Below, one piece after another: positions 1-9,800 of a DNA stretch of 64,000 bases; the stretch's first letter is position 1; each line of letters starts with the position of its first letter. The translations under genes were made by a program, and so were the position numbers. The notes below the pieces were generated by a model. It worked only from the letters and a program-made list of their open reading frames with translations. It was not told the DNA's origin and did no database searches. The stretch spans positions 1,641,502 to 1,705,501 of the forward strand of contig NZ_JMEX01000008.1 in assembly GCF_000760735.1 (NCBI RefSeq), written 5' to 3'. Origin of the DNA: Rhodococcoides fascians A44A (GTDB taxonomy: Bacteria; Actinomycetota; Actinomycetes; Mycobacteriales; Mycobacteriaceae).

Positions 1-2
1 GC

Positions 3-1925
3 GACGAGGGCACGGCCATCGTCTACGTCAGCCATCGACTGCCTGAGGTTCGGCGTCTCGCCGACCGCGTGACCGTCATTCGCGACGGCGTCATCCAGGG
101 AACCTTCGATTCGGGAAACTGGGAAGTCGACGACATCGTCGAGATGATGGTGGGCGCGCCGACTGCGCTCGAATTTCCCACCCGCGCACCGCGAGTGAAT
201 GGTGCACCGGAGCGGTTGAGGGTCGTCGGACTCAGTGGGCAAGGATACGGTCCTGTCGACATCAGCGTCGCAGCCGGCGAGATCGTGGGACTTGCCGGTG
301 CCGAAGGGAACGGGCAGCGCGAAGTACTGCGCGGAATGATCGGGATCGACCGGCACGCAGGCGATGTCTCGGTGGATGGTGCTCCGATCAAGCGGCTCAG
401 TCCGCCCTCGGCGCTGGACGCCGGAATCAGTTTCCAAAGCGGCGATCGCGCTGCAGAATCGGTGTTTCTGCCACTGTCGGTGATGGCGAATGCCACAACC
501 CAACTCGGGTCGGACGCCGGACCGTTCGGACTGGCCCTGCCGGGCCGTCTCAATTCTGAGTTCGAGAGCGCGAAAGCCAGTCTGGGAATTGTCGCCGCAT
601 CGGCGCATCAGCCCATCAGTGCGCTCTCCGGTGGCAATGCGCAGAAAGCAGTGCTGGCGCGCGCCGCGTTGCGCCAGGTCAAGGTGTTGATGCTGGATGA
701 ACCCACTCAGGGAGTGGACGCGAAAGCACGTCTGGACATCTACAGCCTCATTGCCGACACCGCGGACTCCGGTGTCGCCGTTGTGATCAACTCGTCTGAT
801 TCCTCGGAACTGGCAGGACTGTGCGATCGAGTCGTCGTCATGTCGAAGGGCGTGGCGATTGAGGAATTGCCCTCTCCCACAACGGAAGCCGCAATCGTTC
901 GCAGCTTCGTCGGTGCGGTCGATGTCGACGACGAGTCGGTCGGCCTTCCCATCGGCCCGAGTTGGTTGGGGCGGGCACTCGGTCGGGTGTCAGGCCAGAT
1001 TCCAGTGGCGATGCTGCTGATTCTGCTGGCACTGGTGTCCATCTACACGGGAACGCAATCGGAGGTCTTCTGGACTCCGCAGAACCTTGCCAACCTCTTG
1101 CTACTGACTTTGCCGCTCGCGTTCGTCGCGCTCGGACAGCAATACGTGATGGTGTCAGGTGGCCTGGATATTTCGGTTGGCTCCACCATGAGTCTCACCG
1201 TAGTCATCGCATCGCTGGTGCTACCGGATCTGTCGGCGGGCACCTTGCTCGTCGCGGTACCGGCATTCGTGCTCACCGCGCTGGTCATCGGATGTCTCAA
1301 CGCATTCCTGATCGAGAGGCTCAAGGTGAACGCCATCGTTGCGACCGTCGCGACGATGGCTATCATTGCTGGGCTCGCTATCGTGCTCAGACCCAAGCCT
1401 GAGGGGACTATCGCACCCGGGTTGAACTCGATGTTCTCACTCGGAATCGGTTTCGTTCCTGCACCTTTCATCGTTCTCGTCGTCATTGCCATCGGAGCCG
1501 AATGGTGGCTCCAACGTCGCCCCTCCGGCCTCGCATTGCGGGCGACCGGGTTCGACATGGAGTCCAGCCGACGGGTCGGTCAATCGGTCACCCGCGTGCG
1601 CACAGTGGGACTGTTGGTGTGTTCGTTCGGTGCTGTTGTCGGTGGAATCTTCCTAGCGTCGCAGACCGGCATCGGGTCCAATTCGGTCGGTGCGGGATAC
1701 ACGTTGACCTGTTTCGCCGCCGTGTTCCTGGGCGGAGCTGTACTGACGGGCGGTCGAGGCTCGTTCATCGGTGCGATCCTCGGAGCACTGTTCCTCTCTT
1801 TGTTGAACAACGTCACGCCGCTGCTCAACATCCCGGATTCGACGCGCCAAACCATCTACGGCTTCATTCTGCTGATCGCTGTCGGTACCTATGCGTATGC
1901 CCAACGGGGACGACGCCGTGCTTGA
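3..1925 (+). CDS. Sugar ABC transporter, fused ATP-binding and permease protein (5' partial)
   Basis: The gene enters from the left edge. The first visible codons carry the H-loop of a first ABC domain (SHRLPEV). A second ABC domain follows, with a Walker A lacking the Lys (GAEGNGQRE), as is usual for the C-terminal domain of RbsA-type ATPases, a signature LSGGNAQ and Walker B LMLDEPTQGVD. From about base 960 the same polypeptide continues into a hydrophobic RbsC/BPD_transp_2 permease with the family's SGGLDISVGS motif. RbsA and RbsC functions are therefore fused in one chain; they are usually separate. The role is import of a sugar or sugar-like solute at the membrane. No binding protein is visible, so it probably lies upstream of the window. 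The next gene starts at or before this stop. Confidence 0.88.
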   Translation, partial: DEGTAIVYVSHRLPEVRRLADRVTVIRDGVIQGTFDSGNWEVDDIVEMMVGAPTALEFPTRAPRVNGAPERLRVVGLSGQGYGPVDISVAAGEIVGLAGAEGNGQREVLRGMIGIDRHAGDVSVDGAPIKRLSPPSALDAGISFQSGDRAAESVFLPLSVMANATTQLGSDAGPFGLALPGRLNSEFESAKASLGIVAASAHQPISALSGGNAQKAVLARAALRQVKVLMLDEPTQGVDAKARLDIYSLIADTADSGVAVVINSSDSSELAGLCDRVVVMSKGVAIEELPSPTTEAAIVRSFVGAVDVDDESVGLPIGPSWLGRALGRVSGQIPVAMLLILLALVSIYTGTQSEVFWTPQNLANLLLLTLPLAFVALGQQYVMVSGGLDISVGSTMSLTVVIASLVLPDLSAGTLLVAVPAFVLTALVIGCLNAFLIERLKVNAIVATVATMAIIAGLAIVLRPKPEGTIAPGLNSMFSLGIGFVPAPFIVLVVIAIGAEWWLQRRPSGLALRATGFDMESSRRVGQSVTRVRTVGLLVCSFGAVVGGIFLASQTGIGSNSVGAGYTLTCFAAVFLGGAVLTGGRGSFIGAILGALFLSLLNNVTPLLNIPDSTRQTIYGFILLIAVGTYAYAQRGRRRA

Positions 1926-1959
1926 GCTCGACACAGAATCCACCATCGAGGAGTTCACC

Positions 1960-2844
1960 GTGCCCACAACGTTCGACACCGTCGTTCCCGGACTGACATT
2001 CACCGAAGGCGCGCGCTGGCATGACGGCCGTATCTGGTTCTCCGACCTGTACACACACAAGGTGCAGTCGGCCTGCGAGGACGGCTCGGACCTGAGAGAG
2101 GAAGCGACGGTACCCCAACAACCGTCGGGTCTCGGTTGGTTGCCAGACGGTCGTCTTCTGATCGTGTCGATGATGGACAAGACGCTCTTGCGTCGTGAGG
2201 CGGACGGCAGTCTCGTCGTACATGCAGATCTGTCCGACCACGTCCGAGGATTCCTCGGTGACATCGTGGTCGACCGGCACGGACGCGCCTATCTGGGAGA
2301 CTTCGGATTCGACCTCTACGCCGGCGAAGACATGCGACGGGGATTCATTCACCGAGTCGATCCGGACGGCACCATCACGCGGGTGGCGGACGACCTGTGG
2401 TTCCCCAACGGGTGTGTCATTACCGCCGACGACGTCATGCTCGTCAACGAGACGTTCGGCAATCGCATGACAGCCTTCGACCTGACCGAATCCGGGGATC
2501 TAGTCAACCGACGCGTCTGGGCGTCGTTCGGGCCGCTACCGATTTCGTCGAACGCGGACGAGGCGTTGAAAGAGGTAACGGTCGCTCCGGACGGATCGTG
2601 CATCGATTCCGAGGGTGGGGTGTGGCTGGCTGACATTCGGCAGGATCGGCTGCATCGGGTGGTCGACGGTGCGATCGTGGAGAGCGTAGATCCGGGCTCG
2701 TGCGTCTTTGCCTGTGCGCTCGGAGGCACAGATGGCCACACCTTGTTCTTCTGTGCAACACCGGATTTCGATGTCGAAGCCCGCAAGGCCGCGCGCGACA
2801 GCAGCATCGTGTCGATGCGAGTCGATATTCCCTCGGCGCGATGA
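1960..2844 (+). CDS. SMP-30/gluconolactonase/LRE family protein
   Basis: A six-bladed propeller protein of the SMP-30 family, which hydrolyse sugar lactones using a divalent metal. Family features seen are the N-terminal TEGARW (metal Glu), FPNGC (metal Asn) and SEGGVWLADIRQDRL near the C-terminus. I chose GTG at 1960 because GAGGAG sits six bases upstream. In-frame ATG 1891 and GTG 1918 would overlap the transporter gene and are possible. The stop overlaps the next start (ATGA). Next to a sugar transporter, a lactonase acting on an oxidised sugar is a reasonable inference, but the substrate is unknown. Confidence 0.85.
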   Translation: MPTTFDTVVPGLTFTEGARWHDGRIWFSDLYTHKVQSACEDGSDLREEATVPQQPSGLGWLPDGRLLIVSMMDKTLLRREADGSLVVHADLSDHVRGFLGDIVVDRHGRAYLGDFGFDLYAGEDMRRGFIHRVDPDGTITRVADDLWFPNGCVITADDVMLVNETFGNRMTAFDLTESGDLVNRRVWASFGPLPISSNADEALKEVTVAPDGSCIDSEGGVWLADIRQDRLHRVVDGAIVESVDPGSCVFACALGGTDGHTLFFCATPDFDVEARKAARDSSIVSMRVDIPSAR

Positions 2845-4499
2845 GCACGATGATGCGAGACCTGCCCGCCGGTTCGGTGGTCTCGGCCGACGAGGCATTG
2901 CGCAGGCTCGACCAAGGGTTGTGGCGACACGCCTCGTTGTGGGAGTACCTCGACGAGGCCGTCGCGCGGCACCCCGACCGAGTGGCGGCGGTCAGCGTCG
3001 ACCACGAGGGCCGGACCGTCCGGGAGATGACGTTCTCAGAGTTGGACGCGATGAGCCGTCGGGTTGCCGCGGGACTGCAGTCCCGCGGCGTGGTGCCTCG
3101 TGACGTCGTATCTGTCATGATGACGAACTCGGCGGAGTTTCTCGGCGTCGTCTATGGCGTCTTGCGCACAGGGGCAACTTATTCGGGGATCCCGATCACC
3201 TACGGCTCACACGAAGTGAAGTCCATGACGAGTGCGACGGGGACGACGGTGCTCATCGTCTCACGCCACCACGGTTCCTCCGACGTCGTGGCCACCGCCT
3301 TGCCGAAGGAGGTGCTGGGCAACGTCGCCCTGACGGTAGTGGTGGTCGGTGAGCCAGTCGACGGAACATTGTCGCTTGACGGGCTCATGGGCTCCGCAGA
3401 CTCGTTCGTGGAGGTCCCGGCCGACCCGCTGGGTCCCGCTCAGCTCGCCTTCACATCGGGAACGACGAGCACCCCCAAAGCTGTGATGAACCTGCACGCA
3501 ACGCTCGACGTCGTGGTGCGAGGCTGGGCTGCACACGTCGGTCCGGATTCGCTCGGACAACCGATGCGAAATTTGGTGATGTCACCGGTCGGTCATTCGA
3601 CGGGGTTCTTCTGGGGTGCCTTGTTCACCGTGTATCTCTGCGGAACGGCTGTCTTCATGGAAAAATGGAGCCCCGAGGTCGGCGCACAAGTCCTTGAGTC
3701 GCAGCGGATCACGTGCATGGTCGGTTCTCCGACGTTCCTGATCGACCTGATTCGCTCGTCGGGTCTGACCCGCGAACACGCGCGCGATCTGGCCCTCGTT
3801 GCCGTTGCCGGTGCCCCCATTCCTCGACCCCTGATGTCGGAGGCGGAAGCCGTGCTCGGATGCTCCGTGATCCCCGCATGGGGCATGACGGAATTCGGCA
3901 TTGCAGTGTCCGGCCGACCGGGACTCGGTGACATCAATCGCACGACCGACGGTCTGCCATTGGCGAATGCGGAGGTGTCCGTTCGCACCGCCGACAGTGT
4001 CGAGTCAGTGACAGGAGAGGTGGGTGACCTGTGGCTCCGTGGAACGGGATTGTTCGTGGGATATCACAACCGCCCCGAGGCCACCGTCGATGCGTTCGAC
4101 GAAGACGGTTGGTTTGCAACCGGAGACACAGCGATACAGCACGCGGACGGGTCGGTGACGATAACGGGCCGCACCAAGGACATCATCATTCGCGGCGGCG
4201 AGAACATCCCCGTCGGGGCCGTGGAGAGTCAAATATTCCGCCACCCGGCCGTAACGGATGTGGCCGTGGTCGGCTACGCCGACGACCGATTGGGTGAACG
4301 AGCCTGTGCGTTCGTTCGTTGCCGGCCAGGAACGACTGTGACGGTGGACTCGTTGCGGGAGTTCTTGATTGGGTGCGGCTTGGCCAAGCGCTACTGCCCT
4401 GAACGGGTCGTCGTGGTCGACGACCTGCCGAAAACGATGAGTGGAAAAATCCGCAAGGTCGAGCTGCGCGAGCGACTCGCACACGACGACCGGAATTGA
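2841..4499 (+). CDS. AMP-dependent acyl-CoA synthetase/ligase
   Basis: ANL-superfamily adenylating enzyme, about 552 residues, the usual length. It should activate a carboxylic acid to the acyl-CoA through an acyl-adenylate. Motifs in order: P-loop TSGTTSTPKAV (the family norm is TSGTTGxPKG, so two glycines are replaced), GMTEFG, the hinge region TGRTKDIIIRGGENI, and C-terminal KTMSGKIRK with the catalytic Lys. The ATG overlaps the previous stop by four bases, implying translational coupling. It resembles cyclohexanecarboxylate- and fatty-acid-CoA ligases. The acid is not identifiable, though the following MHS transporter could import it. Confidence 0.88.
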   Translation: MSTMMRDLPAGSVVSADEALRRLDQGLWRHASLWEYLDEAVARHPDRVAAVSVDHEGRTVREMTFSELDAMSRRVAAGLQSRGVVPRDVVSVMMTNSAEFLGVVYGVLRTGATYSGIPITYGSHEVKSMTSATGTTVLIVSRHHGSSDVVATALPKEVLGNVALTVVVVGEPVDGTLSLDGLMGSADSFVEVPADPLGPAQLAFTSGTTSTPKAVMNLHATLDVVVRGWAAHVGPDSLGQPMRNLVMSPVGHSTGFFWGALFTVYLCGTAVFMEKWSPEVGAQVLESQRITCMVGSPTFLIDLIRSSGLTREHARDLALVAVAGAPIPRPLMSEAEAVLGCSVIPAWGMTEFGIAVSGRPGLGDINRTTDGLPLANAEVSVRTADSVESVTGEVGDLWLRGTGLFVGYHNRPEATVDAFDEDGWFATGDTAIQHADGSVTITGRTKDIIIRGGENIPVGAVESQIFRHPAVTDVAVVGYADDRLGERACAFVRCRPGTTVTVDSLREFLIGCGLAKRYCPERVVVVDDLPKTMSGKIRKVELRERLAHDDRN

Positions 4500-4507
4500 G
4501 GCACAAG

Positions 4508-5827
4508 ATGTCCCGGACACCGAGTACGGGTGACGTCAGGCGGGTGGGAATCGCCAGCCTGATGGGTACCACGATCGAATACTACGATTTTTTCATCTAC
4601 GGAACCGCCGCCGCGCTGGTGTTCGGGACGGTGTTCTTCCCCAATTCCGACCCCGTGACCGGAACGCTTCTCTCACTCGCGACGTTCGGTGTGGCGTTCG
4701 TGGCACGGCCGCTCGGCGGAGTTGTATTCGGTCACTTCGGGGACAGAGTGGGTCGCAAGGTCACGTTGGTGACGACTCTGGTGATGATGGGCACCGCCAC
4801 TGTCGCCATCGGGCTGATTCCGTCGTACGCCACAATCGGGATCGCCGCCCCCATCCTGCTGGTTGTTCTCCGCTTCATCCAAGGTATTGCGCTGGGCGGC
4901 GAATACGGCGGTGCCGTACTGATGACAGTCGAACACAGCCCCAAGGGCAAGCGGGGCTTCTACAGTTCGTGGGTTCAGACGGGTGCCCAGTGCGGCCTGA
5001 TCGTAGCGAACATCGTGTTCCTGGTGGTCGGCACGGCGATGGGCGACGACGCCTTCCTCAGCTGGGGGTGGCGCGTCCCGTTCTGGATCAGCAGTCTGCT
5101 CGTCATCCTTGGGTTGATCATTCGGTTGCGGCTCGAGGAGAGCCCGGCGTTCGAGTCCTTGCAGAAGTCGCACGAAATAGCCCCCGCTCCTGTTTTGGTA
5201 GTGCTCCGGCGTCACAAAATGGCTGTTCTGTTGATAGCCGGTGCAGCCGTGGGCAACTCGGTGACCTTCTACTCTGCGACCGTCTTCGGTCTGTCGTACG
5301 GCTCAAACCATGGTTTCACACGAAACGAGATGCTCGTGATCATCATCCCGGCGGCCGTGTGGGTGATCGCGGCCAGTATCTTCTTCGGTGCGCTGAGCGA
5401 CCGCGTCGGTCGAAAGCAGATCTTCATCACGGGCAATATCGCTATCGCGGTGACCGCGTACGGATGGATGCGGGCCTTCGACACGGAGAACCAGGCCGTC
5501 GTTCTCGGTGCTTACCTGGTCATGCTGACCGGGTACTCGATGACGTGGGGAACCATTGGCGTGTTCTTCGCCGAGGCGTTCGACGGTGCGGTCCGATACA
5601 CGGGTCTGTCGATCGGGTTCACCCTGGGAGTCATTCTGGGCGGTGCGGTGACGCCGTTGGTGCTGACGAAGTTGGTGGCGGACATGGACTCTGGGATGCC
5701 GGTCGTGCTCTGGATCGCGGCATCGACCATCATCTCGGCCCTGTGTGCCCTGTCTGTCCGGCAGATCGATGCTCCTTCTCGGCGGTCCGGTGCCGATCAC
5801 ATCGCCGGGAAGGCCTCTGTTCATTGA
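4508..5827 (+). CDS. MFS transporter, metabolite:H+ symporter (MHS) type
   Basis: Twelve-helix major facilitator of the MHS subfamily, about 439 residues, whose members import organic acids with protons (shikimate, alpha-ketoglutarate, proline/betaine). The N-terminal GTTIEYYDFFIYGTAAALVF is the subfamily signature, followed by the loop 2-3 motif GHFGDRVGRK and RFIQGIALGGEYGG. ATG 4508 is preferred because GAGG lies six bases upstream; an upstream TTG at 4496 overlaps the ligase stop. Its place after the CoA ligase suggests uptake of the acid that the ligase activates (inference). Confidence 0.9.
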   Translation: MSRTPSTGDVRRVGIASLMGTTIEYYDFFIYGTAAALVFGTVFFPNSDPVTGTLLSLATFGVAFVARPLGGVVFGHFGDRVGRKVTLVTTLVMMGTATVAIGLIPSYATIGIAAPILLVVLRFIQGIALGGEYGGAVLMTVEHSPKGKRGFYSSWVQTGAQCGLIVANIVFLVVGTAMGDDAFLSWGWRVPFWISSLLVILGLIIRLRLEESPAFESLQKSHEIAPAPVLVVLRRHKMAVLLIAGAAVGNSVTFYSATVFGLSYGSNHGFTRNEMLVIIIPAAVWVIAASIFFGALSDRVGRKQIFITGNIAIAVTAYGWMRAFDTENQAVVLGAYLVMLTGYSMTWGTIGVFFAEAFDGAVRYTGLSIGFTLGVILGGAVTPLVLTKLVADMDSGMPVVLWIAASTIISALCALSVRQIDAPSRRSGADHIAGKASVH

Positions 5828-5863
5828 CAATCCATTCACAGTGCAGCAGTATGTGAATTGTCA
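5825..5863 (+). other. Inverted repeat spanning the transporter stop codon
   Basis: TGACAA-TCCA-TTCACA is followed 11 bases later by TGTGAA-TTGTCA. The two six-base arms pair perfectly on each side with a four-base bulge in the left arm. The repeat begins at the TGA stop of the transporter and ends nine bases before the GAGGAG ribosome site of the next gene. No T-tract follows. It could be an mRNA hairpin modulating the downstream gene or an operator. Confidence 0.45.
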
Positions 5864-5886
5864 GACTTTATGAGGAGAGCGGACTC

Positions 5887-6756
5887 TTGTCGCAAACTAT
5901 TGGATTCGTCGGCATCGGAGCGATGGGGTCGGCCATCGCGTCTCGACTCGTCGACACGAACACGCTGTGGGTCAACGACTTGAACCCCGCCCTCGCAACC
6001 CCCCTCGAGGAACGGGGAGCGAGGTTCGCGCCGCTCGACGAGATCGCGACATGCGATGTCGTGTTCCTGTCTCTTCCCGGCCCCGACAACGTCCTGAAGC
6101 TTCTGCTTGGTGACGGCGGCCTGGCCGAGAAGATGGATCCGGGTTCACTCGTCATCGACACCACGAGCAGCACCCCCATCGTCGACGAGGGACTCGTCCG
6201 CGACCTCGCCGTGAAGTCGATCTCGTACATCGACGCACCGATCGCCGGCGGGGTCCGACGCGCCTACGACGGTCTGGCCACCCTCATGGTCGGTGCAACC
6301 GACGAGGATTTCGCCCGCGCCGAGCCGCTGCTGAACACAATCACCTCCAACGTGTTTCACCTGGGGCCGGTAGGTGCCGGACACGCCGCGAAACTGGTCA
6401 ACAACCTTCTGAACCACTGCAATCGGTTCGCGACGGTCGAAATGATCACTCTTGCAGAGCGATACGGAATCGCCCCTGACGTCATGGTCGACGTCCTGAA
6501 CGTGTCGTCCGGGCGCAGCTATGTCACCGATTACACGTATCCTGAGATCGTTTTCCCCAACTTGAAGCAGGGCTTCACGCTCGAATTGATGCGTAAGGAC
6601 GCGCATCTCGCCGAGGCTTTGGCAGACCACGTCGGGCAGAAACTGCGAGTCGGATCGTTGGTCGCCGAGATGATGGATGAGGCAGTCGAACGACTCGGGG
6701 GCTCCGCCGATCAGACCGACCTCATGCAGAAGTGGTACCCATCTGTGACCGACTGA
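5887..6756 (+). CDS. NAD(P)-dependent oxidoreductase, 3-hydroxyisobutyrate dehydrogenase-like
   Basis: Beta-hydroxyacid dehydrogenase family, 289 residues. The N-terminal Rossmann motif GFVGIGAMGSAIASRL, the substrate-binding segment DAPIAGGVRRAYDG and the catalytic-Lys region GAGHAAKLVNN are all present. It should oxidise a beta-hydroxyacid, or reduce the matching semialdehyde, with NAD(P). The start is TTG at 5887 with GAGGAG nine bases upstream; no better start exists before the Rossmann motif. It lies in the same direction as the ligase and transporter and is probably part of the same unit. Confidence 0.88.
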   Translation: MSQTIGFVGIGAMGSAIASRLVDTNTLWVNDLNPALATPLEERGARFAPLDEIATCDVVFLSLPGPDNVLKLLLGDGGLAEKMDPGSLVIDTTSSTPIVDEGLVRDLAVKSISYIDAPIAGGVRRAYDGLATLMVGATDEDFARAEPLLNTITSNVFHLGPVGAGHAAKLVNNLLNHCNRFATVEMITLAERYGIAPDVMVDVLNVSSGRSYVTDYTYPEIVFPNLKQGFTLELMRKDAHLAEALADHVGQKLRVGSLVAEMMDEAVERLGGSADQTDLMQKWYPSVTD

Positions 6757-6811
6757 CGTTCTGCACGACTCAACAGTCCGATTCCAGCTCGTCGAGGGGT
6801 TTGCTGTCCAC

Positions 6812-9800
6812 ATGTTCTCCAAAGTACTGGTCGCCAACCGCGGTGAGATCGCAATTCGAGCATTCCGTGCTGCCTACGAGCTTGGAGCGGGCACCGTTGC
6901 TGTGTTCCCGTTCGAGGACCGAAATTCGTTGCATCGCACCAAAGCCGACGAGGCTTACGAGATAGGTGAACCGGGCCATCCAGTTCGTAACTACCTCTCG
7001 GTCGAGAAGGTCGTCGACGCCGCAGTCCGCGCCGGCGCAGACGCGATCTACCCCGGTTACGGGTTCCTGTCCGAGAACCCCGATCTGGCGTCTGCGTGCG
7101 TTGCCGCTGGAATCACCTTCGTCGGCCCTTCGTCGACGGTGTTGGAATTGACGGGCAACAAGGCTCGGGCAATCGCAGCGGCAAAGGCGGCTGGTCTGCC
7201 CGTGCTCTCGTCGTCCGAACCTTCGTCGGATGTCGATGAGTTGCTGGCTGCGGCCGAGGCCATGACTTTCCCGGTGTTCGTCAAAGCTGTCGCCGGTGGT
7301 GGTGGGCGCGGCATGCGTCGGGTTGCAAAGATAGAAAATCTTCGAGAGGCGATCGAAGCTGCTGCGAGAGAGGCGGAGTCGGCGTTCGGTGACTCGACGG
7401 TATTCCTCGAGCAGGCGGTCATCGAGCCCCGCCACATCGAGGTGCAGATCTTGGCCGATACCTATGGCAACGTCATCCATCTGTTCGAGCGTGACTGCTC
7501 GGTGCAGCGCCGCCACCAGAAGGTGGTGGAGATCGCTCCGGCCCCGAACATTGCCGAGGCGCTCCGTTCTCGGCTGTGCGCGGATGCAGTCGCCTTCGCG
7601 CGGGAAATCGGGTACGCGTGTGCCGGAACCGTGGAGTTCCTGGTCGATCGCGACGGAAACCATGTCTTCATCGAGATGAACCCACGTATCCAGGTCGAGC
7701 ACACGGTCACCGAGGAGATCACCGACGTCGATCTGGTGCAGTCGCAGTTGCGGATCGCAGCGGGCGAGTCGCTGGAGGACCTGGGACTCCTCCAGGGGGA
7801 CATCAAGATTCGCGGCTCTGCCCTTCAATGCCGCATCACCACGGAGGATCCGGCCAACGGCTTTCGGCCGGACACCGGCCGGATCACCGCCTACAGGACG
7901 CCCGGCGGGGCAGGCATCCGTCTCGACGGTGGCACCACTACCGGAGCGGAGGTGTCCGCATACTTCGATTCGATGCTGGTGAAGCTCACGTGTCGTGGCC
8001 GGAATTTCGAGACCGCGGTCGCGCGTGCACAACGGGGCGTAGCCGAATTCCGCATCCGCGGAGTCGCGACGAACATTCCGTTCCTGCAGAGTGTTCTGGC
8101 AGACCCGGACTTCCGAGCCGGACGCATCACGACCTCGTTCATCGAGCAGCGGCCCGGCTTGTTGACCTCGTTCGCATCCGGTGACAGAGGCACGAAGATC
8201 CTGAATTATTTGGCGGATATCACGGTCAACATGCCGCACGGCATCCGTCCGACTGTGGTCTACGCACGAGACAAGTTGCCGGACCTGAACCTGTCGGTTG
8301 CCCCGCCGGACGGGAGTCGTCAACGACTGCGGGCACTGGGCCCCGATGGCTTCGCGCGAGCTCTGCGACAGCAGAAAGCTTTGGCGGTGACGGACACGAC
8401 GTTCCGAGACGCCCACCAATCGCTGCTGGCCACGCGGGTGCGCACGACGGGTTTGATGGCCGTGGCTCCCTTCGTGGCCAGATCGACACCGCAGCTGCTC
8501 TCGATCGAAGCCTGGGGCGGTGCGACATACGATGTGGCACTGCGCTTTCTGCACGAAGATCCCTGGGATCGATTGGCGTCCCTGCGCGAGGCGGTTCCCA
8601 ACATCTGCTTACAGATGTTGCTTCGCGGCCGGAACACAGTGGGGTACACCCCGTATCCGCAGAAGGTGACGTCCGCATTCGTGGCGGAGGCCGCGCAGAC
8701 CGGTGTCGACATTTTCCGTATCTTCGACGCGCTGAACAACGTCGACCAGATGCGACCGGCTATCGACGCTGTGCACGAAACCGGCTCTGCTGTAGCGGAA
8801 GTGGCGCTGAGCTATACCGGTGACCTGTCGAACCCTGGAGAGGACCTTTACACCCTCGACTATTATCTGAAGCTTGCCGAGCAGATCGTCGACGCCGGCG
8901 CGCACGTGTTGGCGATCAAGGACATGGCGGGTCTGTTGCGGGCACCGGCGGCGACCACTTTGGTGACAGCGCTGCGCGCGAACTTCGACCTTCCGGTGCA
9001 CGTGCACACTCACGACACACCCGGTGGGCAGCTGGCGACGTACCTCGCTGCGTGGACGGCGGGGGCGGACGCCGTCGACGGTGCGTCCTCTCCAATGGCG
9101 GGCACGACGTCCCAGCCGGCGTTGTCGGCCATCGTGGCGGCTGCGGCGAACACCGAACGCGATACCGGTTTGAGCCTGCAGAGCGTGTGCGATCTAGAGC
9201 CGTACTGGGAAGCTCTGCGAAAGGTGTACACGCCATTCGAGTCCGGGCTCCCCTCGCCGACAGGACGGGTGTACCGTCACGAAATTCCGGGCGGCCAACT
9301 GTCGAACCTGCGTCAGCAAGCGATCGCTCTCGGACTCGGGGACCGATTCGAACTGGTCGAGAGGGCCTATGCCGACGCGGACAGCCTATTGGGCAGGTTG
9401 ATCAAGGTGACCCCGAGTTCGAAGGTGGTCGGCGATCTCGCACTGCATCTGGTGGGTGCCGAAGTGAGTGTCGACGACTTTGCGGCGGACCCGGGGAAAT
9501 ACGACATCCCCGATTCGGTGATCGGATTTTTGCGCGGAGATCTCGGGACGCCAGCCGGTGGATGGCCGGAACCGTTCCGCGAAAGGGCGCTCGCCGGCCG
9601 AACCGGGGTACGCCGTGACGCACCCCTGACACCCGACGACGAGACAGCACTCGACACAGCCGGACCGGTTCGTCGAGAAGCGTTGAACCGGTTACTGTTC
9701 CCCGGCCCCGCCAAGGAACTTGCCGAACACCGCGAGAAGTACGGCGACACCTCGTCGTTGTCGGCGAACCAGTTCTTCTACGGTCTACGACAGGGTGACG

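Noticed and set aside
23-553. Long open frame on the minus strand opposite the ABC transporter
   Set aside because: No domain, Ser/Pro/Arg-rich translation, and it is the antisense shadow of a clearly conserved transporter gene.
4061-4074. GGGATATC-like sequence resembling half of the 33814 palindrome
   Set aside because: Lies inside the conserved C-terminal domain of the acyl-CoA ligase and lacks the second arm.
6770-8554. 594-codon open frame antisense to pyruvate carboxylase
   Set aside because: The plus strand encodes conserved biotin carboxylase motifs throughout; the antisense translation is Arg/Gln/His-rich with no recognisable fold.
8608-8622. CATCTGCTTACAGATG-like inverted repeat
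   Set aside because: Falls within conserved pyruvate carboxylase codons (NICLQMLL) and is most likely chance.
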